A stretch of DNA of 12,210 bases from JAWXBG01 sp044375415 (lineage in GTDB: Bacteria > Bacteroidota > Bacteroidia > Flavobacteriales_D > Sanyastnellaceae), in the NCBI GenBank assembly GCA_044375415.1, contig JBILMS010000078.1, positions 1 to 12,210 of the forward strand, given 5' to 3'. Of this stretch, positions 1-7,459 are shown piece after piece; the stretch's first letter is position 1, and each line of letters starts with the position of its first letter. Position numbers and translations under genes: made by a program. The notes beneath the pieces were generated by a model. It saw nothing but the letters and a program-made list of their open reading frames with translations, did no database searches and was not told the DNA's origin.

Positions 1-427
1 AGGTCTTACTGCAGGTGGTGTTTACGATGTACGTGTTCGTCCAATCTTCGCTTCCGGTGCAGGCTCATGGGGTGCTACCTCTTGCTTGTCAATCGTAGGT
101 GTTGTTGGAATGACTGCTCAAAACGGCCCTGTAAATGAAATGGAAACTACAAAAGTTGACGTTTCAACTATGGAAGCCGGCTTATACCCAAATCCAAATA
201 CCGGTTCTATGATCAACATCAACCTCACAGGTGTAACCTCTGAAGTTGTTAATGTAGATGTTATGGATCAGACTGGTCGTATGGTATTCGCAGCTCAGTA
301 CACTGTAAATGATGGTTCAGTAAACGGTGTGATTACATTCGACCAGCAACTTGCAGGTGGTGTGTACTTCATGAAGTTTACAATGGACGGTGAAAGCCGC
401 ACAGAGAGATTCGTGGTTACTCGTTAA
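1..427 (+). CDS. T9SS cargo protein, 3' end (C-terminal sorting domain)
   Basis: This is the last 141 codons of a gene whose 5' end lies outside the window; the reading frame enters at base 2. The first ~30 residues (GLTAGGVYDVRVRPIF, then GSWGATSC) look like the closing strands of a fibronectin type III-like domain. After a short linker comes a typical type A T9SS C-terminal domain from about base 179: the GLYPNPNTG entry motif, then beta strands, VDVMDQTGRMVF, the LAGGVYFMKF motif and the terminal ESRTERFVVTR. In the known pathway this domain directs export across the outer membrane by the type IX machinery, after which it is removed and the cargo is released or attached to the cell surface. 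The enzymatic or adhesive part of the protein is not visible. The sorting domain is certain; the FN3 assignment is tentative. Confidence 0.93.
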   Translation, partial: GLTAGGVYDVRVRPIFASGAGSWGATSCLSIVGVVGMTAQNGPVNEMETTKVDVSTMEAGLYPNPNTGSMININLTGVTSEVVNVDVMDQTGRMVFAAQYTVNDGSVNGVITFDQQLAGGVYFMKFTMDGESRTERFVVTR

Positions 428-448
428 TCCGAACAACTAAATACTTAG

Positions 449-480
449 AAAGGGCTCCACTTGGAGCCCTTTATTTATTT
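449..480 (+). terminator. Rho-independent terminator
   Basis: There is a perfect 10-bp stem (AAAGGGCTCC, bases 449-458; GGAGCCCTTT, bases 463-472) with a 4-base ACTT loop, followed by a T-rich run (ATTTATTTTCTT). It sits 22 bases after the stop codon of the T9SS cargo gene and before the next gene. The two surface-protein genes are therefore probably transcribed separately. Confidence 0.92.
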
Positions 481-499
481 TCTTATATTTACTTTTTAA

Positions 500-1573
500 T
501 TGAATTTGAAAAATCTTTTAAAATATTTTGCCGTACTACTTGGTATCCTCATTCATACCAATGCATCCGCTCAGCTCATAGATGTGATTGTAGAAAACTA
601 TGGAACATCAACCGGAACATATCCTGCGGGACATACCACCTACCGAGTTTATGCGAGACTTCAACATTCAACTGACTTCCTCGCAGCAGTTTATGGTGTT
701 GGCGGTGTTGAAGGCGATCCGTTGCATTCTCTGATGATATGCGACAATGTATATGAAGAGGGAAGTACTACATGTTGGAATTCACCTTTTGGTGGTGTAA
801 CCGGTCCTAACATCAATCCTGCTCTCTGCGCCATTTTTGCGGAAACTTGTTATGATTCATTCATTACGATTGGAAGACAAAACTCTATTTCACCGGGTGG
901 AGTAATTAATGTAACTACAAATCCTCCGGGACAATTCGATCTCACTTTTGGCAATAGCAATAGTACGGGATTCCCAGTTGAAATAACTGATGGAAGCTGG
1001 TCTCCAACGCTCGGAGATGTAAACGGTTATCCCAGTGGTTTCGATAACCGAGTCTTGCTCATGCAAGTAACATGTCCCACCGGTACTTTGGAATTTCAAA
1101 TTAATTTGCTTGTTTTTAACGAAGGGCAAGCGGAAAACCCATTGTACTATGTTCACTACCTGCAAGATGTAACCACAACCTTCAATGGTCATCAAGAAAT
1201 TAATGGCACTTTTATGGGTCTAGTTTACCCATTTCCAACTTGCTTATCTGAACCACAGGGATGCACCGACCCGGAAGCCTTGAATTTCGATCCATGGATA
1301 TTTTGCGACGATGGATTATGTATTTACACATTATTCGGATGCACTTATCCCAAAGCATCCAACTATAACCCGTATTATGAATCAGACGACGGCTCCTGCG
1401 AGTTCGACGGTTGCACAGATCCCTTAGCATCCAATTACAACGAACTTGCAAATCATAATGACGGCTCTTGCGAATATGATTTTCCTTGTCCGGGAGATCT
1501 GACCGGAGATGGAACTATAGGTGTTCCGGACCTTTTAATAATAATCGGCAACTACGGAGCGAATTGTCCTTGA
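500..1573 (+). CDS. Secreted cysteine-repeat protein with terminal dockerin-like loop, function unknown
   Basis: I do not recognise a named family for the whole 357-aa protein. It starts with TTG at 500. An in-frame TAA lies directly upstream (497-499), so no longer start is possible; TTG at 506 is an alternative. Residues 1-25 form a signal peptide (hydrophobic LLKYFAVLLGILI, probable cleavage after NASA). Residues ~26-250 are a beta-rich domain with YRVYARLQ, an FGG segment, FDSxxTIG-like and SPGG segments; it resembles domains I associate with Bacteroidota and planctomycete extracellular proteins, but I cannot name it. Three 23-residue GCT-P-A-NY repeats follow (254-276, 280-302, 304-326), each with two cysteines. 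Residues 329-357 form a dockerin-like calcium loop, with D333, T335, D337, T339 and D344 in ligand positions, bracketed by C330 and C356. No T9SS tail follows the loop, which is unusual for this architecture. It converges on the next gene with 14 bases between stops. The role is probably extracellular (inference). Confidence 0.85.
   Translation: MNLKNLLKYFAVLLGILIHTNASAQLIDVIVENYGTSTGTYPAGHTTYRVYARLQHSTDFLAAVYGVGGVEGDPLHSLMICDNVYEEGSTTCWNSPFGGVTGPNINPALCAIFAETCYDSFITIGRQNSISPGGVINVTTNPPGQFDLTFGNSNSTGFPVEITDGSWSPTLGDVNGYPSGFDNRVLLMQVTCPTGTLEFQINLLVFNEGQAENPLYYVHYLQDVTTTFNGHQEINGTFMGLVYPFPTCLSEPQGCTDPEALNFDPWIFCDDGLCIYTLFGCTYPKASNYNPYYESDDGSCEFDGCTDPLASNYNELANHNDGSCEYDFPCPGDLTGDGTIGVPDLLIIIGNYGANCP
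1259..1477 (+). repeat. Three tandem GCTDP-type cysteine repeats (coding)
   Basis: Three 23-codon units lie at 1259-1327, 1337-1405 and 1409-1477. They share the pattern G-C-T-x-P-x-A-x-N-(Y/F)-(N/D), an acidic D/N-D-G segment, then a cysteine and an aromatic residue. Unit 1 is the most diverged (ALNFD, and GLC instead of GSC). Units 2 and 3 share ASNYN and DGSCE. The DNA is less similar than the protein, so these are old repeats and not a recent duplication. One disulfide per unit is likely from the two conserved cysteines (inference). Confidence 0.88.
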
Positions 1574-1587
1574 TGTATCAAGAATAA

Positions 1588-4500
1588 TTAAAAATCGAGA
1601 TTCAACGATAGATAAAACACTCGATCTAGCAATCTTCCATCATCTACTCCCCATGCCCAGTCGGCACGCACAAAGTAACCTAGTATTCTCGAGCGCAAAC
1701 CGAATCCATATCCGTAAATAAGCGGTTCGCGATTGTTGTCTACCGTAACTGTAACCGGGTTGATGGTAATTGTATTTGTGTTGAATGTATTCTCAGGTGA
1801 ATAAGGGTCTTTACCGGTCCAAGATGCTCCCATATCAAAGAAACTAATGAGTTGGAAATTCTCCACAAAATCACTTTTAATGGGTTTCTTCAATAAGTAT
1901 TTAAACACCGGCCAACGCACTTCGCTATTCGCAACGGCAAACGTATTTCCGTTTCGGCTGTTTACGTAAAACCCTCTAACAGGCGCAGAAAAAGATTGAA
2001 AACTGTAATTCTGATCGGTAGCTATTGGCATCGAATTGTCAATTTTCTGATTGAGCCAATTGTCGACGCCACCGAGGAAATGCACAAGTTTGTAAGCTCC
2101 AAAACTCGACGAACCTGCAAGCCTAAATGCCGCTATCAACTCGCGATGGATCCTCTCGTAGTGACGGAAATCAAATCCAAAAACATTCAAGTCCGTCTTC
2201 TCGTCATACCTATCGGGCTGCTGATACCTTTCAAACCAAAACTTGTACCGCGTACCATTGTACAAATTCAATCCCCTGGTTATGGTATTGTCATATACAT
2301 ATTCCAATTTCAATCCCACATTGTACTCATTGTAATTGGGCGATGCCAAACTCGGAGGATCCACTGAAAGAGCTACAAAGCGGTCGTTTCGGGCAATTGC
2401 AGAAATTCGCAAACTGGCTAACTCATTAAATGGATACCTCACTTGGTATTGGAATGAATGCGTGAAAAAGCGGAAACGATAACTGCCAAATTCCATCATT
2501 TGACTTTGGCGCTGGAACATAAGTCTCTTGTCTTTTCTGCCAGACAAATTTTCGAAACTCAGGCCATAATCGTTATTGGACAAAGTACCCGAAAGCCTAA
2601 ATCCTCCTACAATTTTATAATCTTCAAATAAATCGCTCACACCAATTTTTATCAAACCCGATAGGCCCGGTGTGATGGATGTAGGGCCGGAATAATTCTG
2701 ATAAAAGGAATTGGTGAAACTGTTGTCTACTTGAGTTAAAATGTAATCGGTAGCAAAATTTAAGCGATATGTTTTTGAACGCGGAAACTCAAATGGCTTT
2801 TTTGTCGTGTCTTGAGCAATACTTGTTGTATCAACGATTACCTCTTCCAAGCGGATAGATTCCTTTTCATATTGATAATTTTTCCGTTCATCTTCAAACA
2901 CGTAGTTATTGATATCCACTTCCTTCTCTCCCAGTGAATCTGTTACAAAGTAGATTCTTTCGTCTAGAGGAGCGTCGCCGTCTACGGAATTAGATGCATC
3001 ATCTCCCTTTGGATATCCGTTGTCCATGGTTTTATCCAAGGCAAGTTTATGTTTCGAAAAAAGATATTTCCCATCGCGCTCAAATACCAACGTGTACTTT
3101 CCTTGTTTCTCCTGCACATCATAATCCAAGGGACTTCTCCCGAAAGATGAAAGCCTGTCGGTTACGGTAAAAAATCGGTAGTGTATCGTTGTATCAATTC
3201 TACTTATAGAACTATCGATGGAGCACAAGTAACGATCGGAATGGCCCTTGGCTGAAGCTAAAAACGTATAATGCCTGGCAGAATAACCTGAAGCCTGATA
3301 TTCATGAACGTCGGGAGTAGTGGTAATTTGCTCGAGGGGGGCAAATCGGTTTTCCAAATTGAAAACAAAAATGTCGTGGTTCTTTGGGTAAATTCCGATT
3401 GGAACTTCTTTTCTTAATGTGTCATCCGGACGATTTGAAGAGAATATTATCGCCTCTGATTCTCGAATGAACTTCGGATTGAGATCATCGTAAATGTCAT
3501 TTGTCAACTGCTCATGATTATTACCGATTACTTGATAGAGATACAAATCGGTTTGACCACGGTTCACTCCGCTGAAAATCATCTTTTGACCATCATCGCT
3601 GTAACTCATGTCGATTATCTTCTCCAGAAGAAAAATCTGCTTAATGGTCTTTTCCTTTTCCTCCACATTATAACTTCCTAAAAATGTCTCCGACTTACTT
3701 TCAAAAGCAAAGGAGATTAAACGAGAGGAGGGATGCCAAGCTAAAACAGGAAATGTGTAATCAGTTATTCGCTCCAATCGAAATTCTTTCTTAAAAATTC
3801 TTTTCGTTTTTCCTGTGGCCCACTCGTGCAGCCATATCTTGTACTGTCCCATTTCATTGGTAACCCAAGACACGTATTTACCGTCAGGACTTTCCGAAAA
3901 CTGGCTGTAAACGTATTTTGATTTATGTTTTACGGGTAACTCTCCTAGTTGACGCGAACGTTTTTTCCATGCAGCAACCGACTGCTTGTCGTTGCTTTCC
4001 GGGGTTGGTTCGAAACCGGGAATCTTTTCGTTTCGTATATTTTTCTGCTTGTAATAATCTATAAAATCATGAGTTACACTTTCCATCGAAAGTCCTAAGA
4101 CAAATAAAAATCCGCTTTCCACATTGCGACTTATACGCGCCATGTAGAGTATGTTGGGAATAACACTAGGGCCATAGACCTCACTGATGTAATTCCAAAA
4201 TGCTTGTCCTGCAAGGACGGCATCGTCTCCATACACTCGATTCAACGATTTGAATTTCGGAGAGGAGACCATGTCGCGAATTGCAGCTTCTTTATCGGCG
4301 TTCCAACCTTGAGCCGCGTAGGAAATAATACCTTCCTCAAACCAACGAGGCATGCTAAGTAAGGTGTTGCTCTTCAGTACATCCTTCCAATCGCCACCAT
4401 ACATCATTTGAGAAAATATAACACGCGAAATATTTTCTCTTATCTGTCCTTCCAATCTTCCATGATCCGTTTCATAGTAAACAAACATTTTGTTGCCCAT

Positions 4501-4869
4501 GATTCGGGCGGTTCCACCAATATTGAATTGATCGTCGTTGCGAATACCGATGTTGCTCTGACGAAATTCACCATGATTTAGATAAGAAAGAATTTGAATT
4601 TTTTCATCCAATGAATAATCGAAAAAAGATTCGAGTTCCTGAAGATTTGTCTCTGAAGCAAGAAGGGTATACTTCGCTAAGTTTTCACCTCCGACATAAA
4701 AATAAACTTCAAAATGTTCTGAGGGTAGATAAAACCAATCGTACTCCTTGTATTGAACTCTGTTTTTTCCAAACTCCAAGTTGGAACCTTGATAAAACTG
4801 CGCAAACAGAGAGCCGGACCCAAAGAGTCCGACCACAAAGCTTAGTATCAGAAAAAGCAGTCGATTCAT
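1588..4869 (-). CDS. Peptidase-MA-like / TolB-like propeller / outer-membrane barrel protein
   Basis: The 1093-aa product is probably anchored in the outer membrane. The ATG at 4869 begins a clear signal peptide (MNRLLFLILSFVVGLFG, cleavage near SLFA/Q24). An open extension to 5076 exists but would run into the divergent hydrolase gene and bury the signal peptide. Residues ~40-275 resemble a peptidase MA (gluzincin) domain, including the downstream MPRWFEEG segment (173-180). The position expected for the zinc motif HExxH reads ENISR (145-149), so it is probably inactive. Residues ~318-510 contain TolB/PD40-type propeller repeats, for example SPDGKYVSW (327-335), YSDDGQKMIFSG (423-434) and a segment ending in IIFSSNRPDD (474-483). 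After an acidic linker, residues ~700-1093 are amphipathic strands of a BamA/surface-antigen-like barrel with GYGFGLRSR near the end and a terminal phenylalanine. Proteins of this layout and length are, from memory, common in Bacteroidota; their function is not established. Confidence 0.88.
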   Translation of the reverse strand: MNRLLFLILSFVVGLFGSGSLFAQFYQGSNLEFGKNRVQYKEYDWFYLPSEHFEVYFYVGGENLAKYTLLASETNLQELESFFDYSLDEKIQILSYLNHGEFRQSNIGIRNDDQFNIGGTARIMGNKMFVYYETDHGRLEGQIRENISRVIFSQMMYGGDWKDVLKSNTLLSMPRWFEEGIISYAAQGWNADKEAAIRDMVSSPKFKSLNRVYGDDAVLAGQAFWNYISEVYGPSVIPNILYMARISRNVESGFLFVLGLSMESVTHDFIDYYKQKNIRNEKIPGFEPTPESNDKQSVAAWKKRSRQLGELPVKHKSKYVYSQFSESPDGKYVSWVTNEMGQYKIWLHEWATGKTKRIFKKEFRLERITDYTFPVLAWHPSSRLISFAFESKSETFLGSYNVEEKEKTIKQIFLLEKIIDMSYSDDGQKMIFSGVNRGQTDLYLYQVIGNNHEQLTNDIYDDLNPKFIRESEAIIFSSNRPDDTLRKEVPIGIYPKNHDIFVFNLENRFAPLEQITTTPDVHEYQASGYSARHYTFLASAKGHSDRYLCSIDSSISRIDTTIHYRFFTVTDRLSSFGRSPLDYDVQEKQGKYTLVFERDGKYLFSKHKLALDKTMDNGYPKGDDASNSVDGDAPLDERIYFVTDSLGEKEVDINNYVFEDERKNYQYEKESIRLEEVIVDTTSIAQDTTKKPFEFPRSKTYRLNFATDYILTQVDNSFTNSFYQNYSGPTSITPGLSGLIKIGVSDLFEDYKIVGGFRLSGTLSNNDYGLSFENLSGRKDKRLMFQRQSQMMEFGSYRFRFFTHSFQYQVRYPFNELASLRISAIARNDRFVALSVDPPSLASPNYNEYNVGLKLEYVYDNTITRGLNLYNGTRYKFWFERYQQPDRYDEKTDLNVFGFDFRHYERIHRELIAAFRLAGSSSFGAYKLVHFLGGVDNWLNQKIDNSMPIATDQNYSFQSFSAPVRGFYVNSRNGNTFAVANSEVRWPVFKYLLKKPIKSDFVENFQLISFFDMGASWTGKDPYSPENTFNTNTITINPVTVTVDNNREPLIYGYGFGLRSRILGYFVRADWAWGVDDGRLLDRVFYLSLNLDF

Positions 4870-4950
4870 AGAACGAATAAAAGTAACACATTTTGTCCGT
4901 TTTTTGTTTCCTTCGGCAACGCAAAAGCACATTCTTTTAGGGATTCCTAA

Positions 4951-4958
4951 CAAATCTA
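4951..4958 (-). promoter_or_regulatory. Bacteroidota -7 promoter element (TAGATTTG)
   Basis: On the minus strand this reads TAGATTTG, an exact match to the Bacteroidota sigma-ABfr consensus TAnnTTTG. It would place transcription start near 4944, about 75 bases before the ATG at 4869. That also supports the shorter start of the barrel protein. I see no good -33 TTG at the normal spacing, so the call rests on the -7 box alone. Confidence 0.42.
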
Positions 4959-5001
4959 AGCCCCAGTCCCTGAAGTATCTTCGCCACATTAGCAAACCTA
5001 T

Positions 5002-5661
5002 ATGAGCAGAATACAAGTATTTACGTTTAATCCCTTCCAGGAAAACACCTACATAATCTGGGATTTTTCCCGTCAATGTGTAATTATCGATCCCGGAATG
5101 TTCGATAGATCAGAAAGGGAGATTTTGTCCGGTTTTATAAAGGAAAATGATCTCACACCTGTGAAGCTGCTCAATACACATTGCCACATCGATCATGTTT
5201 TAGGCAACGACTATGTATTTCGCACTTGGGGCTTAAAACCTGAGTTCCATCGCCTCGATATCCCAACCCTGGAGCGCGGAATACAGTCCTCCGCGATGTA
5301 CGGAATTCCCTATGACCCTAGTCCGGAAGCGGGGCGTTTCATAGAGGAGGGAGAAGACATTACTTTTGGTCAAACCATCCTGCATACCCTCTTCTTACCG
5401 GGACATGCCCCCGGACATATCGCATTTTACTGTGAAGCCGATTCCTATCTGATAGCGGGTGATGTGCTTTTCAACGGCAGTGTGGGTCGAGTAGATTTCC
5501 CCGGATGTAGTGCTTCTGACTTAGTTGAATCCATTCAGAAGAAGGTGTACTTGCTTCCCGGTGACACGATTGTTTATTCCGGACACGGAGAGCCAACCAC
5601 AGTGGGACGAGAAAAAATCAGTAATTCTTTTGTGCGAGAAAATGATCAGAATCTAGTTTGA
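5002..5661 (+). CDS. Metallo-beta-lactamase-fold hydrolase, glyoxalase II-like
   Basis: The 219-aa cytosolic protein has no signal peptide and starts at ATG 5002. The complete dinuclear metal site is visible: THCHIDH (H60, H62, D64, H65), GHAPGH (H135), AGD (D154) and SGHGEP (H195). The N-terminal NTYIIWD segment followed by VIIDPG (27-32) is the standard opening of the compact YcbL/glyoxalase II-like group, and the length suits that group, which lacks the longer C-terminal substrate domain of true GloB. Members hydrolyse thioesters such as S-D-lactoylglutathione or related compounds in known cases; the substrate here is unknown. It is divergent from the barrel-protein gene (132-base spacer). 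Its stop codon touches that of the convergent histidine kinase. A one-mismatch -7 box (TATCTTCG, 4976-4983) may be its promoter. Confidence 0.93.
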   Translation: MSRIQVFTFNPFQENTYIIWDFSRQCVIIDPGMFDRSEREILSGFIKENDLTPVKLLNTHCHIDHVLGNDYVFRTWGLKPEFHRLDIPTLERGIQSSAMYGIPYDPSPEAGRFIEEGEDITFGQTILHTLFLPGHAPGHIAFYCEADSYLIAGDVLFNGSVGRVDFPGCSASDLVESIQKKVYLLPGDTIVYSGHGEPTTVGREKISNSFVRENDQNLV

Positions 5662-6696
5662 TCAGGAATCTTTATTCGACTTTTTCAGGGTAAAGGAGAA
5701 TGTGGAACCTACTCCTACCGTACTTCGAACACTGATCGTTTGACCGTGGCTTTCAACTATGTGCTTGCAGATTGCTAACCCAAGACCGGAGCCACCTTCA
5801 TGCCTACTTCTACTTTTATCAACTCGATAAAAACGCTCGAAAATTCGTGGTAAATGTTCTTGACCTATACCCAACCCATCATCAGTAATTTCAACCAAGA
5901 CATCGTCGTCCATATCGAAAAAATCGGCTTTAACCTTTCCGTTTTCCCGACCATAATGAATGGCATTGGTAATTAAATTCACCAGTACTTGCTCTATTTT
6001 AAGAAAGTCAGCGTCAACGTTTATAATTTCATTAGCGTTTTTGCCCAATAAAAGCTGGATATTCCGCTGTGAGGCCTTTTCTTCCATTAATTCCATCACG
6101 GTTCGAACCAATTGAACAATGTCGAATTTTTTAATCGATAAAGGCAACTGGTCACTTTCAATTCTGGTAATTAAGTCCAGATCTTTTACAAGAGAAGAAA
6201 GTCTATCAATGTTATTGGAAGCCTTTTGAAGAAAATTGCGCACCAACGCGGGGTCATTCACTTCGCCATCCAATAAGGTTTCGACATACCCTTGAATACT
6301 AAAAATTGGGGTCTTCAGTTCGTGAGCAAGGTTTCCAATGAACTCTTTTCTATATGTATCAGTGGCTTTCACTTTGCGCAGTTCTAATACTCTGCTTTCA
6401 GCCCATTGAGCTATTTCCATCTCAGCTTCTTCGAGATTGATATTCCCTTTATCGGGGGAACCCTTTAGACTTTGAATCGTCTTATACAAAACGCGCAATT
6501 TGTGCGAAATGTGCTTCTTAATTTGAGTGTTTATAACTAGGTAGGACAATGGAAATACTATCAAAGTAACGATAGGAATTATCCACCAAAAGGAAAAGCT
6601 GACGAACCCAAAAATCAAAACTTGAATCAACGCAACAACTCCGGAAATAACCAGAGCACCATTAATCGCTACGCTACGTGGCGTTTCATTAGACAT
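5662..6696 (-). CDS. Membrane sensor histidine kinase, PhoR-like
   Basis: This is the sensor partner of the adjacent response regulator. I start it at ATG 6696 (344 aa); the in-frame TTG one codon upstream is less likely because the ATG overlaps the regulator's TGA in the classic TGATG coupling arrangement. Two hydrophobic segments (~11-31 and ~35-55) are separated by only a few residues, so almost nothing is exposed outside. A helical linker (~60-110) precedes the HisKA domain with the phospho-acceptor in FIGNLAHELKTP (H126). The HATPase_c domain has the N box NLITNAIHYG (240-249), G1 DDGLGIG (272-278), F box FERFYRVD (286-293) and G2 GGSGLGLAI (301-309), all intact. I see no PAS domain. Autophosphorylation at H126 and transfer to D54 of the regulator are inferred from the family. 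The signal sensed is unknown. Confidence 0.94.
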   Translation of the reverse strand: MSNETPRSVAINGALVISGVVALIQVLIFGFVSFSFWWIIPIVTLIVFPLSYLVINTQIKKHISHKLRVLYKTIQSLKGSPDKGNINLEEAEMEIAQWAESRVLELRKVKATDTYRKEFIGNLAHELKTPIFSIQGYVETLLDGEVNDPALVRNFLQKASNNIDRLSSLVKDLDLITRIESDQLPLSIKKFDIVQLVRTVMELMEEKASQRNIQLLLGKNANEIINVDADFLKIEQVLVNLITNAIHYGRENGKVKADFFDMDDDVLVEITDDGLGIGQEHLPRIFERFYRVDKSRSRHEGGSGLGLAICKHIVESHGQTISVRSTVGVGSTFSFTLKKSNKDS

Positions 6697-7373
6697 CAAT
6701 GCTCGAATTTGTACCCAACACCTTTTACGGTTTTAAAGTACTTGTCGCCTAGTTTTTCTCTGAGCTTTCGGATGTGAACGTCTATTGTTCTATCTCCTAC
6801 AACGACCTCATTTCCCCAAACACTCGAAAGTATGTTTTCTCTAGTGAAAACACGACCGGGTTGTGAAGCAAGTAGTGAAAGCAATTCAAATTCTTTTTTT
6901 GGAAGATTTATAGAAGTGCCATTTAAGTAAACAAGGTATTTATCCTTGTCGATCAACAAACCTGTCAACGGAATGTCGCTCTCGGGGTGCAATCCCGCGT
7001 TATTTCTCCTCAACAACGCTTTTACACGTGATACCAATACCCGAGGTTTGATGGGTTTTGGTATATAATCGTCGGCACCTGCGTCAAATCCTGCAATTTG
7101 ACTGTAGTCTTCGTTACGAGCAGTTAAAAAAGCGATTATTACATTGTTAAGTTGTCCGATTTCCCTTAATTGTCGACATGTTTCCATACCATCCATACCG
7201 GGCATCATTACGTCGAGTAGTATTAAGTCGGGGATTACCGCCTTAGCTTTTTCGATCGCCTGAATACCGTTAGAAGCTGTATGGATTTCAAATCCTTCCT
7301 TCTCTAAGTTGTATCCAACCAATTCCAAAATGTCTTGTTCGTCGTCAACAAGAAGGATCTTCTGTCGCGTCAT
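6696..7373 (-). CDS. OmpR/PhoB-family response regulator
   Basis: The 225-aa DNA-binding regulator is paired with the downstream kinase. The receiver domain (1-~122) has the acidic pocket VDDE (D10, D11), the phospho-acceptor D54 in LLDVMMPGMDG, T84 in the FLTA motif, and K106 in IPKPIKP. The C-terminal winged helix (~137-225) carries LPKKEFELLSLL, the recognition-helix region GDRTIDVHIRKLREKLG, and the final hairpin VKGVGYKFEH. I chose ATG 7373 because homologous receivers begin just before KILLVDDE. An in-frame GTG at 7406 would add 11 residues (MASNIEESYLF) without a domain purpose. It is first in a two-gene operon with a one-base overlap to the kinase. Its target genes cannot be read from this window. 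Confidence 0.95.
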   Translation of the reverse strand: MTRQKILLVDDEQDILELVGYNLEKEGFEIHTASNGIQAIEKAKAVIPDLILLDVMMPGMDGMETCRQLREIGQLNNVIIAFLTARNEDYSQIAGFDAGADDYIPKPIKPRVLVSRVKALLRRNNAGLHPESDIPLTGLLIDKDKYLVYLNGTSINLPKKEFELLSLLASQPGRVFTRENILSSVWGNEVVVGDRTIDVHIRKLREKLGDKYFKTVKGVGYKFEH

Positions 7374-7441
7374 GAAAAGGTATGATTCTTCAATATTTGA
7401 TGCCACGAAACTAGATGGGTATTATTAAGACCATGTTACGC

Positions 7442-7449
7442 CAAAATTA
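7442..7449 (-). promoter_or_regulatory. Bacteroidota -7 promoter element (TAATTTTG)
   Basis: The minus strand reads TAATTTTG, an exact TAnnTTTG match, in the short spacer between the acyltransferase stop (7460) and the response regulator. Transcription would start near 7435, giving a leader of about 60 bases to the ATG at 7373. No clear -33 element is seen at the usual distance. Confidence 0.42.
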
Positions 7450-7459
7450 TGGTAGTTCG

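Noticed and set aside
484..491. TATATTTA as -7 box for the cysteine-repeat gene
   Set aside because: It misses the final G of TAnnTTTG in an AT-rich stretch and lies only nine bases from the TTG start, so it is not distinguishable from background.
1259..1477. Repeats as a possible mobile or CRISPR-like array
   Set aside because: The periodicity is in the protein (23 residues, in frame), the DNA units are diverged, and there are no identical spacer-separated repeats.
1996..2429. Two overlapping plus-strand ORFs inside the barrel region
   Set aside because: They are antisense to the outer-membrane barrel strands, lack a start region or motif, and overlap each other in different frames.
4870..5076. 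In-frame upstream extension of the barrel-protein ORF to 5076
   Set aside because: It would overlap the start of the divergent hydrolase gene, place 69 residues before a clear signal peptide, and begin upstream of the likely promoter at 4951.
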